DNA from: Fibrobacter sp.
GTDB lineage: Bacteria > Fibrobacterota > Fibrobacteria > Fibrobacterales > Fibrobacteraceae
NCBI RefSeq assembly: GCF_017545445.1
Contig: NZ_JAFWOM010000059.1
Span: forward strand, 1 to 64,000
Length of the DNA stretch: 64,000 nt
Direction: 5' to 3'
Shown: piece after piece, positions 1-9,626 of the stretch
Numbering within the stretch: the first letter of the stretch is position 1
Layout of the letters: every line of letters begins with the position of its first letter
Notes under the pieces: generated by a model
Told to the model about the DNA's origin: nothing
Seen by the model: only the letters and a program-made list of their open reading frames with translations
Databases searched by the model: none
Position numbers and translations under genes: made by a program

Positions 1-22
1 CAGTGTAATTATTGAGGAAAAA

Positions 23-1915
23 ATGGAACTAACAAAATCGCAGGAACGCCGCTTAGCATTTGTCGCTAGCCTCTTGAGCTTGAACCCTAACGACCCGAAC
101 GATAGAATCAAGGCACTCCGGCATCTGAACCTAGATGAAAATGGATGCTTCCACGGCTTCCAGTATTCACAGGGCTTTATGGAATTCTTCATCTTCTTGG
201 ATGAAGATACTCCGCTCGAAAAGGTTGTCGCGCACTTGAACGCCGACTTGAAGCAGCTCCAGATAGCCGTGTTCCGCACCAGCGATCCGACGAACCCGTT
301 CTTCCTCTCGCTGCGTGAAGAAGCTGATCCGTGGGCGGTCAATAAGATTACTGACGAAGAAACCGAAGAGGACGAGAATACTCCTGCAAGTCGTCCGTAC
401 ATGGAAACTTTGGAAATCACGGTGCTTCGTACCCGCGCAAGCCGCGACATTACGGACTCCGAACTTGAACGCACCCTCAAGGACATGCGCAGAAAGCTCT
501 TGCTCTGGAAGACCGACGTCAAGGCGAAGCTCGAAATCATTGCTGAACACGACGACCTCACTCGCGACTTCCGCAGTGCAGACGACAAGCTTGAAATCGA
601 GATGGACTCCGAACCGCTCCACCTCACTAGCGATCACGGCGAGCTTTTCCTCGGCTTCTGCCCGATCCGCACGATTTTTGACTACCATGTTGCTCTCGGT
701 AAGCGCCTCAAGACCAAGCACAACATGGCGATTGTAAGCTCTAACATTCGTACTTACTTGGGCAATCTCACTCATACGAATGCCGCTCTTATCGATGCTT
801 TCCAGACGATGGAACGCAACGACGACAAGAACGTGAACGTCGATGACTTCCCGTTCCTCCACAACGGTATGACGCTCACGGGCGACGATCTTCGACTCAA
901 GGACCGCGATGGCAAGAAGGTGCTCTTCATCGAACGCCCGAAGATCATCAACGGTGCCCAGTCTCTCTTCACGTATGAACAGTACGCCAAGAAGAGCAAG
1001 AAGCCTGTGAATCCGCAGGTGCTGGTGAAGGTCGTGGTGCCGTACCAGGGTGCTGACAACTTCCTCAACCAGGTGACGATGGCGAACAACCGCCAGAACC
1101 CGGTGTTCAGCTACCATCTGCGTGCGGCGGACGACCTGCAGTTCTTCATTTGGCAGCGCTACCAGGAAGAAGGCTTTACCTACGTCTATAAGGACGGTGT
1201 GCGCCTCAAGGCCCGTACGCGCAAGCTCGAAGTGCGTATGCGTCCGGAACTTGCAAAGACCTTGTTCATGATGGACGGCAAGCTCAGCGAATGCCGCTCC
1301 AGTGACTGCATCTTCGACAAGGAAACGCTCTACCAGCGTTGCTTCGGTGCGTTTGTCCGCGTTGCTCCCGAAAAGGAAAAAGAATTCGTCCGCAAGACTA
1401 TCGCTTTCACGAAGGCATGGCAGCTCCTCAGCCGTTTGCCGATTAAGATCCGCAAGGTCACTCCGGGCAAGGGCGTGTCCATCGAAGCGAACGACGATAA
1501 CCCGTTGACCCGCATCACGTGGAACGGTCGCCTTGAAGATAAATTCATCTTCCGCAGTGCCGTGAAGGACTTGGTGGTTGCTCTCGCGCTCCGCCACTGG
1601 CTCATCTACGGCAACCCGATCCAGGACTTTGAATGGCTCGTCGAAAACGAACTCAACTTCAACGATTCCATCCTCAAGTACGCCTCCCGCATTTACACGG
1701 ACGACTTGAAGAACATCTTGATTTCTGAATTCAAGGATAACTCCAACTACTACGACACCATCACGACGATCGACAAGGATTCTGGTGAATCTGTGGAACG
1801 CCGCTTGTGGAAGGGCTTCAGCAACACCGCTACTTATGACAAGATGATGGACCTTCTGTGCAAGAAGAATCCGGCTTGGGAAAAGTGCCGCGGCGGTATC
1901 GAAGTATTCCTCTAA
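23..1915 (+). CDS. AIPR-family (abortive infection phage resistance) protein
   Basis: The 630-residue cytoplasmic protein has no signal peptide or membrane segment. It shows the landmarks of the AIPR family: SNIRTYLG near residue 239, then FPFLHNGMT near 276 (the usual F-x-x-x-N-N-G-I/M-T block), PKIINGAQS near 307 (the family's P-x-I-V-N-G-A/C-Q-T/S signature) and ANNRQNPV near 354. AIPR proteins were first described from plasmid-borne abortive phage infection; their biochemical activity is not settled. The ATG at 23 follows a GAGGA ribosome-binding site. The upstream neighbour lies outside the window, so it cannot be said whether this sits in a defence island. A hairpin with a T-run follows, so it is transcribed apart from the next gene. 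The family call is fairly sure; a role in phage defence is inference from the family. Confidence 0.75.
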   Translation: MELTKSQERRLAFVASLLSLNPNDPNDRIKALRHLNLDENGCFHGFQYSQGFMEFFIFLDEDTPLEKVVAHLNADLKQLQIAVFRTSDPTNPFFLSLREEADPWAVNKITDEETEEDENTPASRPYMETLEITVLRTRASRDITDSELERTLKDMRRKLLLWKTDVKAKLEIIAEHDDLTRDFRSADDKLEIEMDSEPLHLTSDHGELFLGFCPIRTIFDYHVALGKRLKTKHNMAIVSSNIRTYLGNLTHTNAALIDAFQTMERNDDKNVNVDDFPFLHNGMTLTGDDLRLKDRDGKKVLFIERPKIINGAQSLFTYEQYAKKSKKPVNPQVLVKVVVPYQGADNFLNQVTMANNRQNPVFSYHLRAADDLQFFIWQRYQEEGFTYVYKDGVRLKARTRKLEVRMRPELAKTLFMMDGKLSECRSSDCIFDKETLYQRCFGAFVRVAPEKEKEFVRKTIAFTKAWQLLSRLPIKIRKVTPGKGVSIEANDDNPLTRITWNGRLEDKFIFRSAVKDLVVALALRHWLIYGNPIQDFEWLVENELNFNDSILKYASRIYTDDLKNILISEFKDNSNYYDTITTIDKDSGESVERRLWKGFSNTATYDKMMDLLCKKNPAWEKCRGGIEVFL

Positions 1916-1951
1916 TTTATCCTTTAAAGGTCTAGAAACTGATTTAGAAGC

Positions 1952-1983
1952 GCACTCGTGAAAACGGGTGTGTTTCTTTTTTT
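1952..1983 (+). terminator. Intrinsic terminator after the AIPR gene
   Basis: A 7-bp stem (GCACTCG pairing with CGGGTGT, two G-U pairs) with a 6-nt loop is followed within a few bases by a T-rich run. It lies about 40 nt after the AIPR stop codon. Confidence 0.6.
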
Positions 1984-2034
1984 CTATGTTATCAGTGCTA
2001 ATTTTCAATGTCATGTTTTTGTATTTTGTGACCG

Positions 2035-5000
2035 TTGCGTTTTAGAAAGTTTTTTAAATCCGCCCTTTGGGGTTTTGCTGCTTGCAGCTTTGTCGCTGTG
2101 GGTTCCGTCTGGTCTCAAGACGGGACGCTTAGCTCGTATGAATCTCTTTTTGACGATGAACTGTTTCAGGATGTTCCGCCGGTAAGTTCCGCTTCGACGG
2201 CTGTTTCGTCTGCGGCTACGGCTCCGCCTGTGTCTTCTGCAGCACCGCCTTCTTCGGCGGCAAAATCGTCGGCTTCTGCTCCTGTGAAGTTGTCGTCGGC
2301 TGTTGATGTTCCGCGCTCATCGGCGGCTCCGGTTACATCGTCTGTGACCGTGCTGTCTTCGTCTTCTGCGAAAACTGCGCCTGCGAGTTCGTCTGCAGTT
2401 GTGCAGTCTTCGGCAAAAGTCGCGGTATCGTCTGCTTCCGCTCCGGTGGCTGTTCCGCTTTCGTCGTCTGAACCGTCTGTGGCGGTTTCGTCTGCATCCT
2501 TGCCTGCGTCTTCAGCGAATGTCGTTGCTTTGTCGTCGGCTCGTTCGTCGTCATCGGAGACGGTAATGTCGTCGGAACGTTCTTCTGTGACGGTTGTTGC
2601 TGCGACAGATGCGCCTCACGATGTTTCCGAAGTCCGTTCGGACGAATGGACTCCGTCTATCAAGTACTTCCCTGTGCCGAAATCAACGTCCCCGCTAGAC
2701 GGGCTTTTGCCGCTGGGTGGCATTGGCATGCGTCCGGGACTCATGAATACGTCCAAGGGGCAGCTCTTTACTCATGATATTGATGTGGCAACCCGTGAAA
2801 TTGACGTGTCCGAAAAACGCGTGAATTCGACGACCCGTACCGATACGACCGTCCTTTGGACATCGCATTATCCGGAACTTGCGGATTACGTTTCGGACAT
2901 GTACGATGTGGGCCGCAAGCGTCTTTGGCTCAATGGCCTTATAGGGCAGAATGATGGCGGCTACGAAGCTCCTGAAACGGGTTCGGTATTCGATATTACG
3001 ATTCCCGTGAATATGCCTGCGTGGATGAAGGACTTTGGTTTCAACAAGCCGAAGCTCATGCTGAAGGGTACGATGGATGTCCGCTTCAAGGGCTACGGTG
3101 AAAAGGACGATGCCGAGGGCAGCACCAAGACGAGTCTCTGGCCTTCTCCGTCATTGGACTACAACCCGAGCTTCATGGTCGAAGGTAAGATCGGTCCGTA
3201 CATCACGGTCGAAATCAAGAACGTCGATGAAGGCCTCGGTTCGCAGAACGAAATCCGCGTTGTTTATGAGGAATCGTTCAAGGGCGAATTCGAAGATTAC
3301 ATTTTGCAGAGAGTCGAAGCGGGTACGACGAATTTGTCGCTTGCCGGTACGGAGTTCACTGGTTATTCCGAAAACCACCAAGGACTTTTTGGTATCAAGG
3401 CAGACTGGAAACTGGGCGACTGGAAACTTACGACGATTGCATCGCAGGATGGTGGCGAACAGGAAGAGTATTCCATCAAGGCGAACGAATCTACGACGGA
3501 ATTCCAAGTGACGGACAAGCAGTTCTTGGCGTACCGCTATTACTTCTTGAACCACGAGGCGAGGAACGCCTACATCAATGCCGGTATTGCAGGCCGTTCG
3601 ACATCGAATTACAAAGCTCCGCTTCTGAAGTTGTACAGAAGAAGTTCGATGAACACTTCCGCCGATGTCATTGATAAAGTCACGGTCGTTTATAAGACTC
3701 CGCAGGGCAAGGAAATCCGTAAGACTGTCGATCGCATGGTGGAAATACCATCGGATGACTACAAGTATGATGAAAGAACGGGTATCATTAAAATAAACGG
3801 TATTACTCGCAGTTCGCTTATTGCCGCTAGTTGGAGTGGTGATGGTACCAACCGCCAAAAAACGACTTTGCGCGATGGGGACGAAGCCGTCCTTATCCAA
3901 TGGGACGCGACGCTTTCGGAACTGACGGACATTGATAAGCTAATGCTCCGTAATGTGTATTCCATTGGCATTTCGGATGCGAGTGCAAACAACTTTGTGC
4001 TCCGCATGAAGAACAAGTCCGGCATTTCGGGCAGTTATCTGAAAACGCTTGGCCTTGCGGATACGACGACCGGAACTCCGTTAGTAAGTGATGCAACCAT
4101 CTTTACGAAGGATGCTTCGGGTAACTACACCGGTGAAATGTGGTTGCCTTGTAAGCCACTTTCACAGTATTCCGGATCGAATGCAACTGAACGTGCTCGT
4201 GCCAACTGCTTGGAGCCGTTGCGCAATTTGGATTCCAGTGCAGCGATGGCGCAACTTTATACGTTGCCTGTCTATAATTTGAACCGTTTTACGAGTTTGT
4301 ACTACTTTGAATCCGTGGGCAAGCGTCGTAATTCTATGATTAGCGTACGCGATCCGAATTCGAGTTATTCCGTCAATAGCGGTAGCTGTATGGATATTTC
4401 TCCGGGTTCCGAAAAGGTGACCGCCGGTTCTACGACGCTTATCCGTGGTACGGACTACGAAGTCAACTACGAACTCGGACAAATTGAACTCTTGAGCGAA
4501 CGTGCCTTGGACCCGAACAAAGAAATCAAGGTCAAGTTCGAATGCGAACCGATGTTCGAAGTGGATAACAAACTGCTTTTGGGCGCACGTGCTGAATTGC
4601 CTCTTGATTTGTACGGCTTTGGTGCCGGCTCTGTGTTCGGCATTACCGCTCTCTATAGGAGCCAGAGTACGACCGCAGAAGTTCCGACGCTTGGCAACGA
4701 ACCGTATTCCAGCTTCCTCTGGGGCTTTAACGTCCGCTTGCAAGATACCGTAAAAGCCCTTACGGACTTGGTGAATGCGATTCCTGGCATCAACACAACG
4801 GCTTCGTCGAGTTGGCGAGTCGAAGCTGAATTTGCCGGTAGCCGCCACAATGCGAACACAAGCAAGAACAAGACCGCCCTTGTCGAAGATTTCGAATCGA
4901 CGGCGACAGGCCTTGTGTATCCTTTGTCTAGACAGTCCTGGTATCAGGCTTCTCCGCCGGGCGGTGTAAATTCCGGTAATAACGCGGACGAGCTTTTGAC

Positions 5001-8000
5001 TTATATCGAAAATCAAGATTACAAGCATCAAGGTGAATTTATTTGGCATAGCAACAATACGGAACTGTACAAGTACATTTATGATAACGTAGGCAATTCC
5101 GATGTCGATAACCAGCACTTGACTGTGCTCAAGATGACGCTTCGTCCCAACGATAATTTGATGGGTAATTCTTGGGGTGGTATTATGCGTCCGAACAGCT
5201 CGTATTATCAGGATATGAGCGAGATGAAGTATGTCGAAGTGGTCGCTCGTGGTAATTCCGGTTCCATCTTCATAGACTTGGGCCTTATCAGTGAAGACCT
5301 CTCGATTAGCGGTGAAGCTCCTAATGGCGAATACAATGGTGAAAATGACATCGGCATGACGACGGCAAGGCATGACCGTGGTCTCGACAATAGAGAGGGA
5401 ACTGAAGAATACAGGATTGAATGGGATTGCCGCGTTCCGGGATGCCAGTCGAAGGTTATTAACGCAACGTCTGTCGATGCAGCGACGAATGATATCGCCC
5501 GAGACAACTTTAAGGACTTGGACGAAGAAACGGACCCGCCTGTAAACATTAACGGAACTGAGGGCAACTTGGGTGAACGCGCCTACGATACTGAAGATAT
5601 CAATAGGAACGGTTCTCTCGATACGGACATTAGCTTTGTACGTTACCGAATCAATCTTTCGGACACTGACGAGGCGAACTTCGAAAAGCTCAAGAACGGT
5701 TGGCGCAGGTGGCGAATTCCGCTGAACCAGTACGATACGATTGTTTCTCCGACGGGAAGCAGCTATAGGGATATTTTGACGGAATCCCAGTTTACCCGTG
5801 TTTGGCTTGGCCGTTTAGGACCGGGCGTTTCCGAAGCGAAGGTGCAGATTGTAAGTCTTGCAGTGTTGGGCAACGCTTGGGAAGAAACGACGGTCGCCGA
5901 CCTTTATCGCACGACCTCTAATGAAAATTCCCAGATCGTCGAAGTGAACGGTGTTGAAAATCGCATTACGGAATCCGTTGATTCCCGCGATACGACATAC
6001 ATCAAGGTTTCTACAATCAACAATCGCGAAAATGCAAATTCGTATTTCAAGTCTCCGAATACAATTACGGAACGCGATGCGGATTCGAACGCCCCGCTCA
6101 AGGAAACGGCTCTTGTTCTGGACTACCACAACATGAGCCCTGGTCAAGAAGTGGGTGTGACACGCTTGTTTGAAACGGATACGAAGAACTTCTCGTCTTA
6201 CAAGTCCTTGAAAATGGAAATCCATTACGAAAACAAGGCGAGGACAGCGAAAGAGAAAACGAATGTGCCCGTGCGTTTTGCATTGCAGTTCGGTGAAGGT
6301 TCCATTGACGGTTCCAACGATTACTATGAATGGAGCTTCCGTCCGGTGAATTTGGACATGTCGTCTTGCAGTCCGGACCGCAGGCGCGATTGCCACGAAC
6401 AGAACTGGCTCGATAACGCCTTTGCGATGGACATTGTCGATTTCTCGGACTTGAAGCGTGGCCGTCATCCGCCTTATTTGGAACCTGTCGTGAAAAAATT
6501 GGATGGAAATCGCGAAGAGCAGTTACGCTTGGTGGGTAATCCGTCCATTACGAAAGTCGATTGGATTCGCTTTGTTATTATCGCGGATTCTTCTGCATCG
6601 CCAGATGATCTTAAAGGTACGTTCTGGATCAATGACTTGCGTCTTTCCGAAATGGATACGGAATGGGGTTATGCCGCCCGTGTGAATGGTCAAGTGAATT
6701 TTGCGGACTTCATATCGCTTTCGGGCGCAGTTCGTTATCAGGACGGTGATTTTGCGACGCTATCCAATTCGGGACGTTCCCCGAAGCCGGATCCGGCGCA
6801 GGCCGCCTCGCAGCTTGATATCTCTGCTGACATTTCCATTGCGCTCAACAAGTTCTTGAACGATTCGCTTGGCTATCACATTCCGATGTCGTTCGGTTAT
6901 CACAGTTCTACGAAACGCCCCTACATGAAGCCCACGGACGACATGATTCTCAGAAAGAGCAGTTTTGCTGATTTGACGGGAGACATGTTCCAAGGTAATC
7001 TTGCCGTAGAGTCTGATGGTGAAGAAAACAAGTTGAGGGATAATGCCGAATCGAAGGGTTATGAATCTTATGAGCAGGACTTGAGCTTTAGCATCAGCTA
7101 CCACAAGGATTATAAGGCGAGCGAGACAAAGTGGGGCGAATTCCTTTCGCAAGCGTTCTTGGAACGCCCGGCTTTGAGCTATTCTTACCACCAGTCCGAA
7201 GGTCGTTCTACTACATCGGCGGATTCTACGTATTCCTACCATACCATGCTTGAATATAAGTTGGGGACGTTCAGCATGTTCAAGTTCAAACCGTTCGAAG
7301 GTCTTAGCAAGTATTCTTGGCTCAAAGATCTTTCGAAGACAGAATTTGAACCGTGGCCGCAGACGTTCGATTTGACTCTGTTTGACTTTAATTACGTGCG
7401 TTATGTGAACCAGGCACGCGATCCTGATTTCGTGGAACCGCAAGTCGATAAGGTGGTGACTTATACCGCAGAACTCAATCACAAGTTGAACATGCGCTGG
7501 AACCTTTTGTCGTTCCTGACTTTGAATTATTCCGTGAATATCAAGCGTGACATGTTCGGCGGTGGCGACCGCGAAGGCTTTACCAAGGAAAACTTCTTTA
7601 CGTTTGATAAGGGAGGTCTCTTTGCTAGCGGTTACATCTTTGACCACGACCATTACGATAGGAAGGTCTATGTGTCGCGTGACAGTCTCGTGATTATCCC
7701 GATTGATACGCTTGCGAAGACCGATGCTAACGGAAAGCAGTTGCCAATTGATATGCAGAATCCGGATTCTTATGAAATCCGTTATGATACGACTGCGTTC
7801 TATAAGGTGGATAGCGTCGGGCATCGTCAATATGGCCGTGCTTATGGTATTCTCCGTAACGAACGCTCCAGAAATCAGCAGTTCAGGATTAATTTCAATC
7901 CCAAGTTGATTCCGTTCATCCCGTTCAATATGCAGTTCTCGTCTGACTTTAACCAGCAGAAGAGCATTCCGGATGATTTCAGTTTCTATGACCAGTCCAA

Positions 8001-9384
8001 TATTGCAAAGAATTACTGGACGATATCGCAGACGAACCGTTTCGAATTTACGCCGACTTTCAAGATTGTCGAACTGGCAAGTTTGTTTGGTAAGGACAAT
8101 CCGGTTGCTGGTTTCTTGGAAAAATTGAAATGGCGTGAAATCAAGTTCAACTGGAACGCCAGTACGAACACCGTCGGTGAAAACTTTACTTTGGCCCAGC
8201 TTTACGAAGAACAGAAAGTGACTCCGTTCCAGTACTACCTCTACGGATTGGGTCTTGGAGATGGTCGCGGTTTCCGTGGACTTTGGAACATCATGACGGG
8301 CAATATGGGACTTACTGATCGCGATGATTTTACCGGCTTTGCCCAGTACAGGAACAAGCATGTGGATACGCTTGTGTATCAAGGTTCCTTCCGCAATGCT
8401 GTGTCGCGTTCGTTGCAGGTTTCTACGGGATTTACCTTGCCTATTTGGGATATCTCTGTTTCGGCGGATTTCCAGTGGAAAGAGGATTTCTCGCAGTCTC
8501 GTGAGTATCCGCTGTTCATCGACACGACGACTCTCCTTCCGAAACTTGGCATTGGAATTTCTATCCCGAACATCTCGCAGAAAGTGCCGTTCCTCAATAG
8601 TTTCCGCAGCGTAAGCCTGAGCCATCGCTTCGACTATAGCCGCACGGTGACGAGGCGTCCGTTCCAGAGTGCCGAAGATTCTTGGGCGAATGTCTGGAAC
8701 TTCAATCCCTTGATTCGCGTTTCTGTCCTTACGCAGAATAACTTGCGCATCGAAAACAGCGTCCGCATGAAGATTGAATCGACGGACCGTACCCCGAAGG
8801 ATGAAGTGATTTCGGATCCTTGCTGGCCGAATAAGACGGAAGGCAATTGCACCGATACGACGAGCTACTTCCTTGAAACACCGTGGATTCCGACTGCGCT
8901 TTACAACGATTTCGCCATTAATGTGGGTGATGACTTTACGATTACGTATCCGCTCAAGCTTAATAAGGGCTTCCAGCTTTGGAAATGGTACTTTAAGCTC
9001 AAGAACGATATTGACTTGAAGCTTACCGCTGGTTACGATTACAAGAAGACGATTCGCAAGGAATACACTCATGGTGATGACTATGATATGAGAAATCCGG
9101 AATCTGGTACGGATGGCATCTATAAGCAGTGGTCTTACGATTCTGGAATTCCTGAAAATGAAAGGACGATTTACAAGCCGAAGCTGTCAATGACGTACCG
9201 CTCGGTTCCGTCGAGAACGCATGAATGGTTTATCCGTCCGAGCGCATCTTACCAGTTCAACAAGATGGCTTCGCTGAGTTCTTACATCGAGTACAGGCGC
9301 ATTCACGAAAAGCTGGATGACGAAACGGCTCACGTGCGTCAAATCTTGCAGTTCGAACTCGCTTTGATGCTGAGATTTGATTAA
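2035..9384 (+). CDS. sprA: SprA-like outer-membrane translocon of the type IX secretion system
   Basis: This 2449-residue protein matches the size and landmarks of SprA/Sov, the very large beta-barrel that forms the T9SS export channel. A signal peptide (about residues 1-27) is followed by a Ser/Ala-rich low-complexity stretch (about 49-185) like other Fibrobacter linkers. Family landmarks include VEDFES with a following SW-x-x-ASPP near 951, WGGIMRP near 1047, IFIDLGLISEDL near 1080 and TRVWLGRLG near 1257. The C-terminal half is rich in alternating aromatic/polar strands, as in a barrel. The best start is a TTG at 2035; I see no in-frame ATG before the signal sequence and no strong ribosome-binding site, so the exact start is uncertain. 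The Ser/Ala insert is not a usual feature of Bacteroidetes SprA. The gene appears monocistronic. Secreted enzymes with sorting-like C-terminal domains follow downstream, which fits an export role. Confidence 0.8.
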   Translation: MRFRKFFKSALWGFAACSFVAVGSVWSQDGTLSSYESLFDDELFQDVPPVSSASTAVSSAATAPPVSSAAPPSSAAKSSASAPVKLSSAVDVPRSSAAPVTSSVTVLSSSSAKTAPASSSAVVQSSAKVAVSSASAPVAVPLSSSEPSVAVSSASLPASSANVVALSSARSSSSETVMSSERSSVTVVAATDAPHDVSEVRSDEWTPSIKYFPVPKSTSPLDGLLPLGGIGMRPGLMNTSKGQLFTHDIDVATREIDVSEKRVNSTTRTDTTVLWTSHYPELADYVSDMYDVGRKRLWLNGLIGQNDGGYEAPETGSVFDITIPVNMPAWMKDFGFNKPKLMLKGTMDVRFKGYGEKDDAEGSTKTSLWPSPSLDYNPSFMVEGKIGPYITVEIKNVDEGLGSQNEIRVVYEESFKGEFEDYILQRVEAGTTNLSLAGTEFTGYSENHQGLFGIKADWKLGDWKLTTIASQDGGEQEEYSIKANESTTEFQVTDKQFLAYRYYFLNHEARNAYINAGIAGRSTSNYKAPLLKLYRRSSMNTSADVIDKVTVVYKTPQGKEIRKTVDRMVEIPSDDYKYDERTGIIKINGITRSSLIAASWSGDGTNRQKTTLRDGDEAVLIQWDATLSELTDIDKLMLRNVYSIGISDASANNFVLRMKNKSGISGSYLKTLGLADTTTGTPLVSDATIFTKDASGNYTGEMWLPCKPLSQYSGSNATERARANCLEPLRNLDSSAAMAQLYTLPVYNLNRFTSLYYFESVGKRRNSMISVRDPNSSYSVNSGSCMDISPGSEKVTAGSTTLIRGTDYEVNYELGQIELLSERALDPNKEIKVKFECEPMFEVDNKLLLGARAELPLDLYGFGAGSVFGITALYRSQSTTAEVPTLGNEPYSSFLWGFNVRLQDTVKALTDLVNAIPGINTTASSSWRVEAEFAGSRHNANTSKNKTALVEDFESTATGLVYPLSRQSWYQASPPGGVNSGNNADELLTYIENQDYKHQGEFIWHSNNTELYKYIYDNVGNSDVDNQHLTVLKMTLRPNDNLMGNSWGGIMRPNSSYYQDMSEMKYVEVVARGNSGSIFIDLGLISEDLSISGEAPNGEYNGENDIGMTTARHDRGLDNREGTEEYRIEWDCRVPGCQSKVINATSVDAATNDIARDNFKDLDEETDPPVNINGTEGNLGERAYDTEDINRNGSLDTDISFVRYRINLSDTDEANFEKLKNGWRRWRIPLNQYDTIVSPTGSSYRDILTESQFTRVWLGRLGPGVSEAKVQIVSLAVLGNAWEETTVADLYRTTSNENSQIVEVNGVENRITESVDSRDTTYIKVSTINNRENANSYFKSPNTITERDADSNAPLKETALVLDYHNMSPGQEVGVTRLFETDTKNFSSYKSLKMEIHYENKARTAKEKTNVPVRFALQFGEGSIDGSNDYYEWSFRPVNLDMSSCSPDRRRDCHEQNWLDNAFAMDIVDFSDLKRGRHPPYLEPVVKKLDGNREEQLRLVGNPSITKVDWIRFVIIADSSASPDDLKGTFWINDLRLSEMDTEWGYAARVNGQVNFADFISLSGAVRYQDGDFATLSNSGRSPKPDPAQAASQLDISADISIALNKFLNDSLGYHIPMSFGYHSSTKRPYMKPTDDMILRKSSFADLTGDMFQGNLAVESDGEENKLRDNAESKGYESYEQDLSFSISYHKDYKASETKWGEFLSQAFLERPALSYSYHQSEGRSTTSADSTYSYHTMLEYKLGTFSMFKFKPFEGLSKYSWLKDLSKTEFEPWPQTFDLTLFDFNYVRYVNQARDPDFVEPQVDKVVTYTAELNHKLNMRWNLLSFLTLNYSVNIKRDMFGGGDREGFTKENFFTFDKGGLFASGYIFDHDHYDRKVYVSRDSLVIIPIDTLAKTDANGKQLPIDMQNPDSYEIRYDTTAFYKVDSVGHRQYGRAYGILRNERSRNQQFRINFNPKLIPFIPFNMQFSSDFNQQKSIPDDFSFYDQSNIAKNYWTISQTNRFEFTPTFKIVELASLFGKDNPVAGFLEKLKWREIKFNWNASTNTVGENFTLAQLYEEQKVTPFQYYLYGLGLGDGRGFRGLWNIMTGNMGLTDRDDFTGFAQYRNKHVDTLVYQGSFRNAVSRSLQVSTGFTLPIWDISVSADFQWKEDFSQSREYPLFIDTTTLLPKLGIGISIPNISQKVPFLNSFRSVSLSHRFDYSRTVTRRPFQSAEDSWANVWNFNPLIRVSVLTQNNLRIENSVRMKIESTDRTPKDEVISDPCWPNKTEGNCTDTTSYFLETPWIPTALYNDFAINVGDDFTITYPLKLNKGFQLWKWYFKLKNDIDLKLTAGYDYKKTIRKEYTHGDDYDMRNPESGTDGIYKQWSYDSGIPENERTIYKPKLSMTYRSVPSRTHEWFIRPSASYQFNKMASLSSYIEYRRIHEKLDDETAHVRQILQFELALMLRFD

Positions 9385-9385
9385 C

Positions 9386-9602
9386 GAAGTGGTTGGTAAA
9401 CAGTGGTTAGTAAACAGGTTTGTAATAAAGAACGTTTAATTTCGAGTGTCATCCTGGAAGCCTGTCATTCTGGAGGCACGGAGTGCCGATAGAAACCATT
9501 ATTTCTGCGATAGGATCCATGAGTCTATTAATTTCAAATTTTTAAAACGTATAACCTGATTCTAAATTACTAATTGCCATGGACTCCGTTCCGGGATCTG
9601 CT
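9386..9602. repeat. Intergenic dispersed-repeat patch
   Basis: This gap contains GTGGTTGGTAAACA/GTGGTTAGTAAACA units (reverse strand of the TTTACTAACCAC family seen elsewhere), two GTCAT[CT]CTGGA elements and a GGACTCCGTTCCGGGATC hairpin-like element. The last also occurs near 40800. There is no credible gene here. Confidence 0.5.
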
Positions 9603-9626
9603 TTAAAAATTTGCTGAGGTTGATTA

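Noticed and set aside
167..2014. 615-codon open frame antisense to the AIPR gene
   Set aside because: It lies opposite a recognisable AIPR protein. The product is Val/Arg/His-rich without motifs, as expected from the reverse of codon-biased coding DNA.
6760..9072. 770-codon open frame antisense to the SprA-like gene
   Set aside because: An antisense shadow of a protein with clear family landmarks; no start signal and no motifs.
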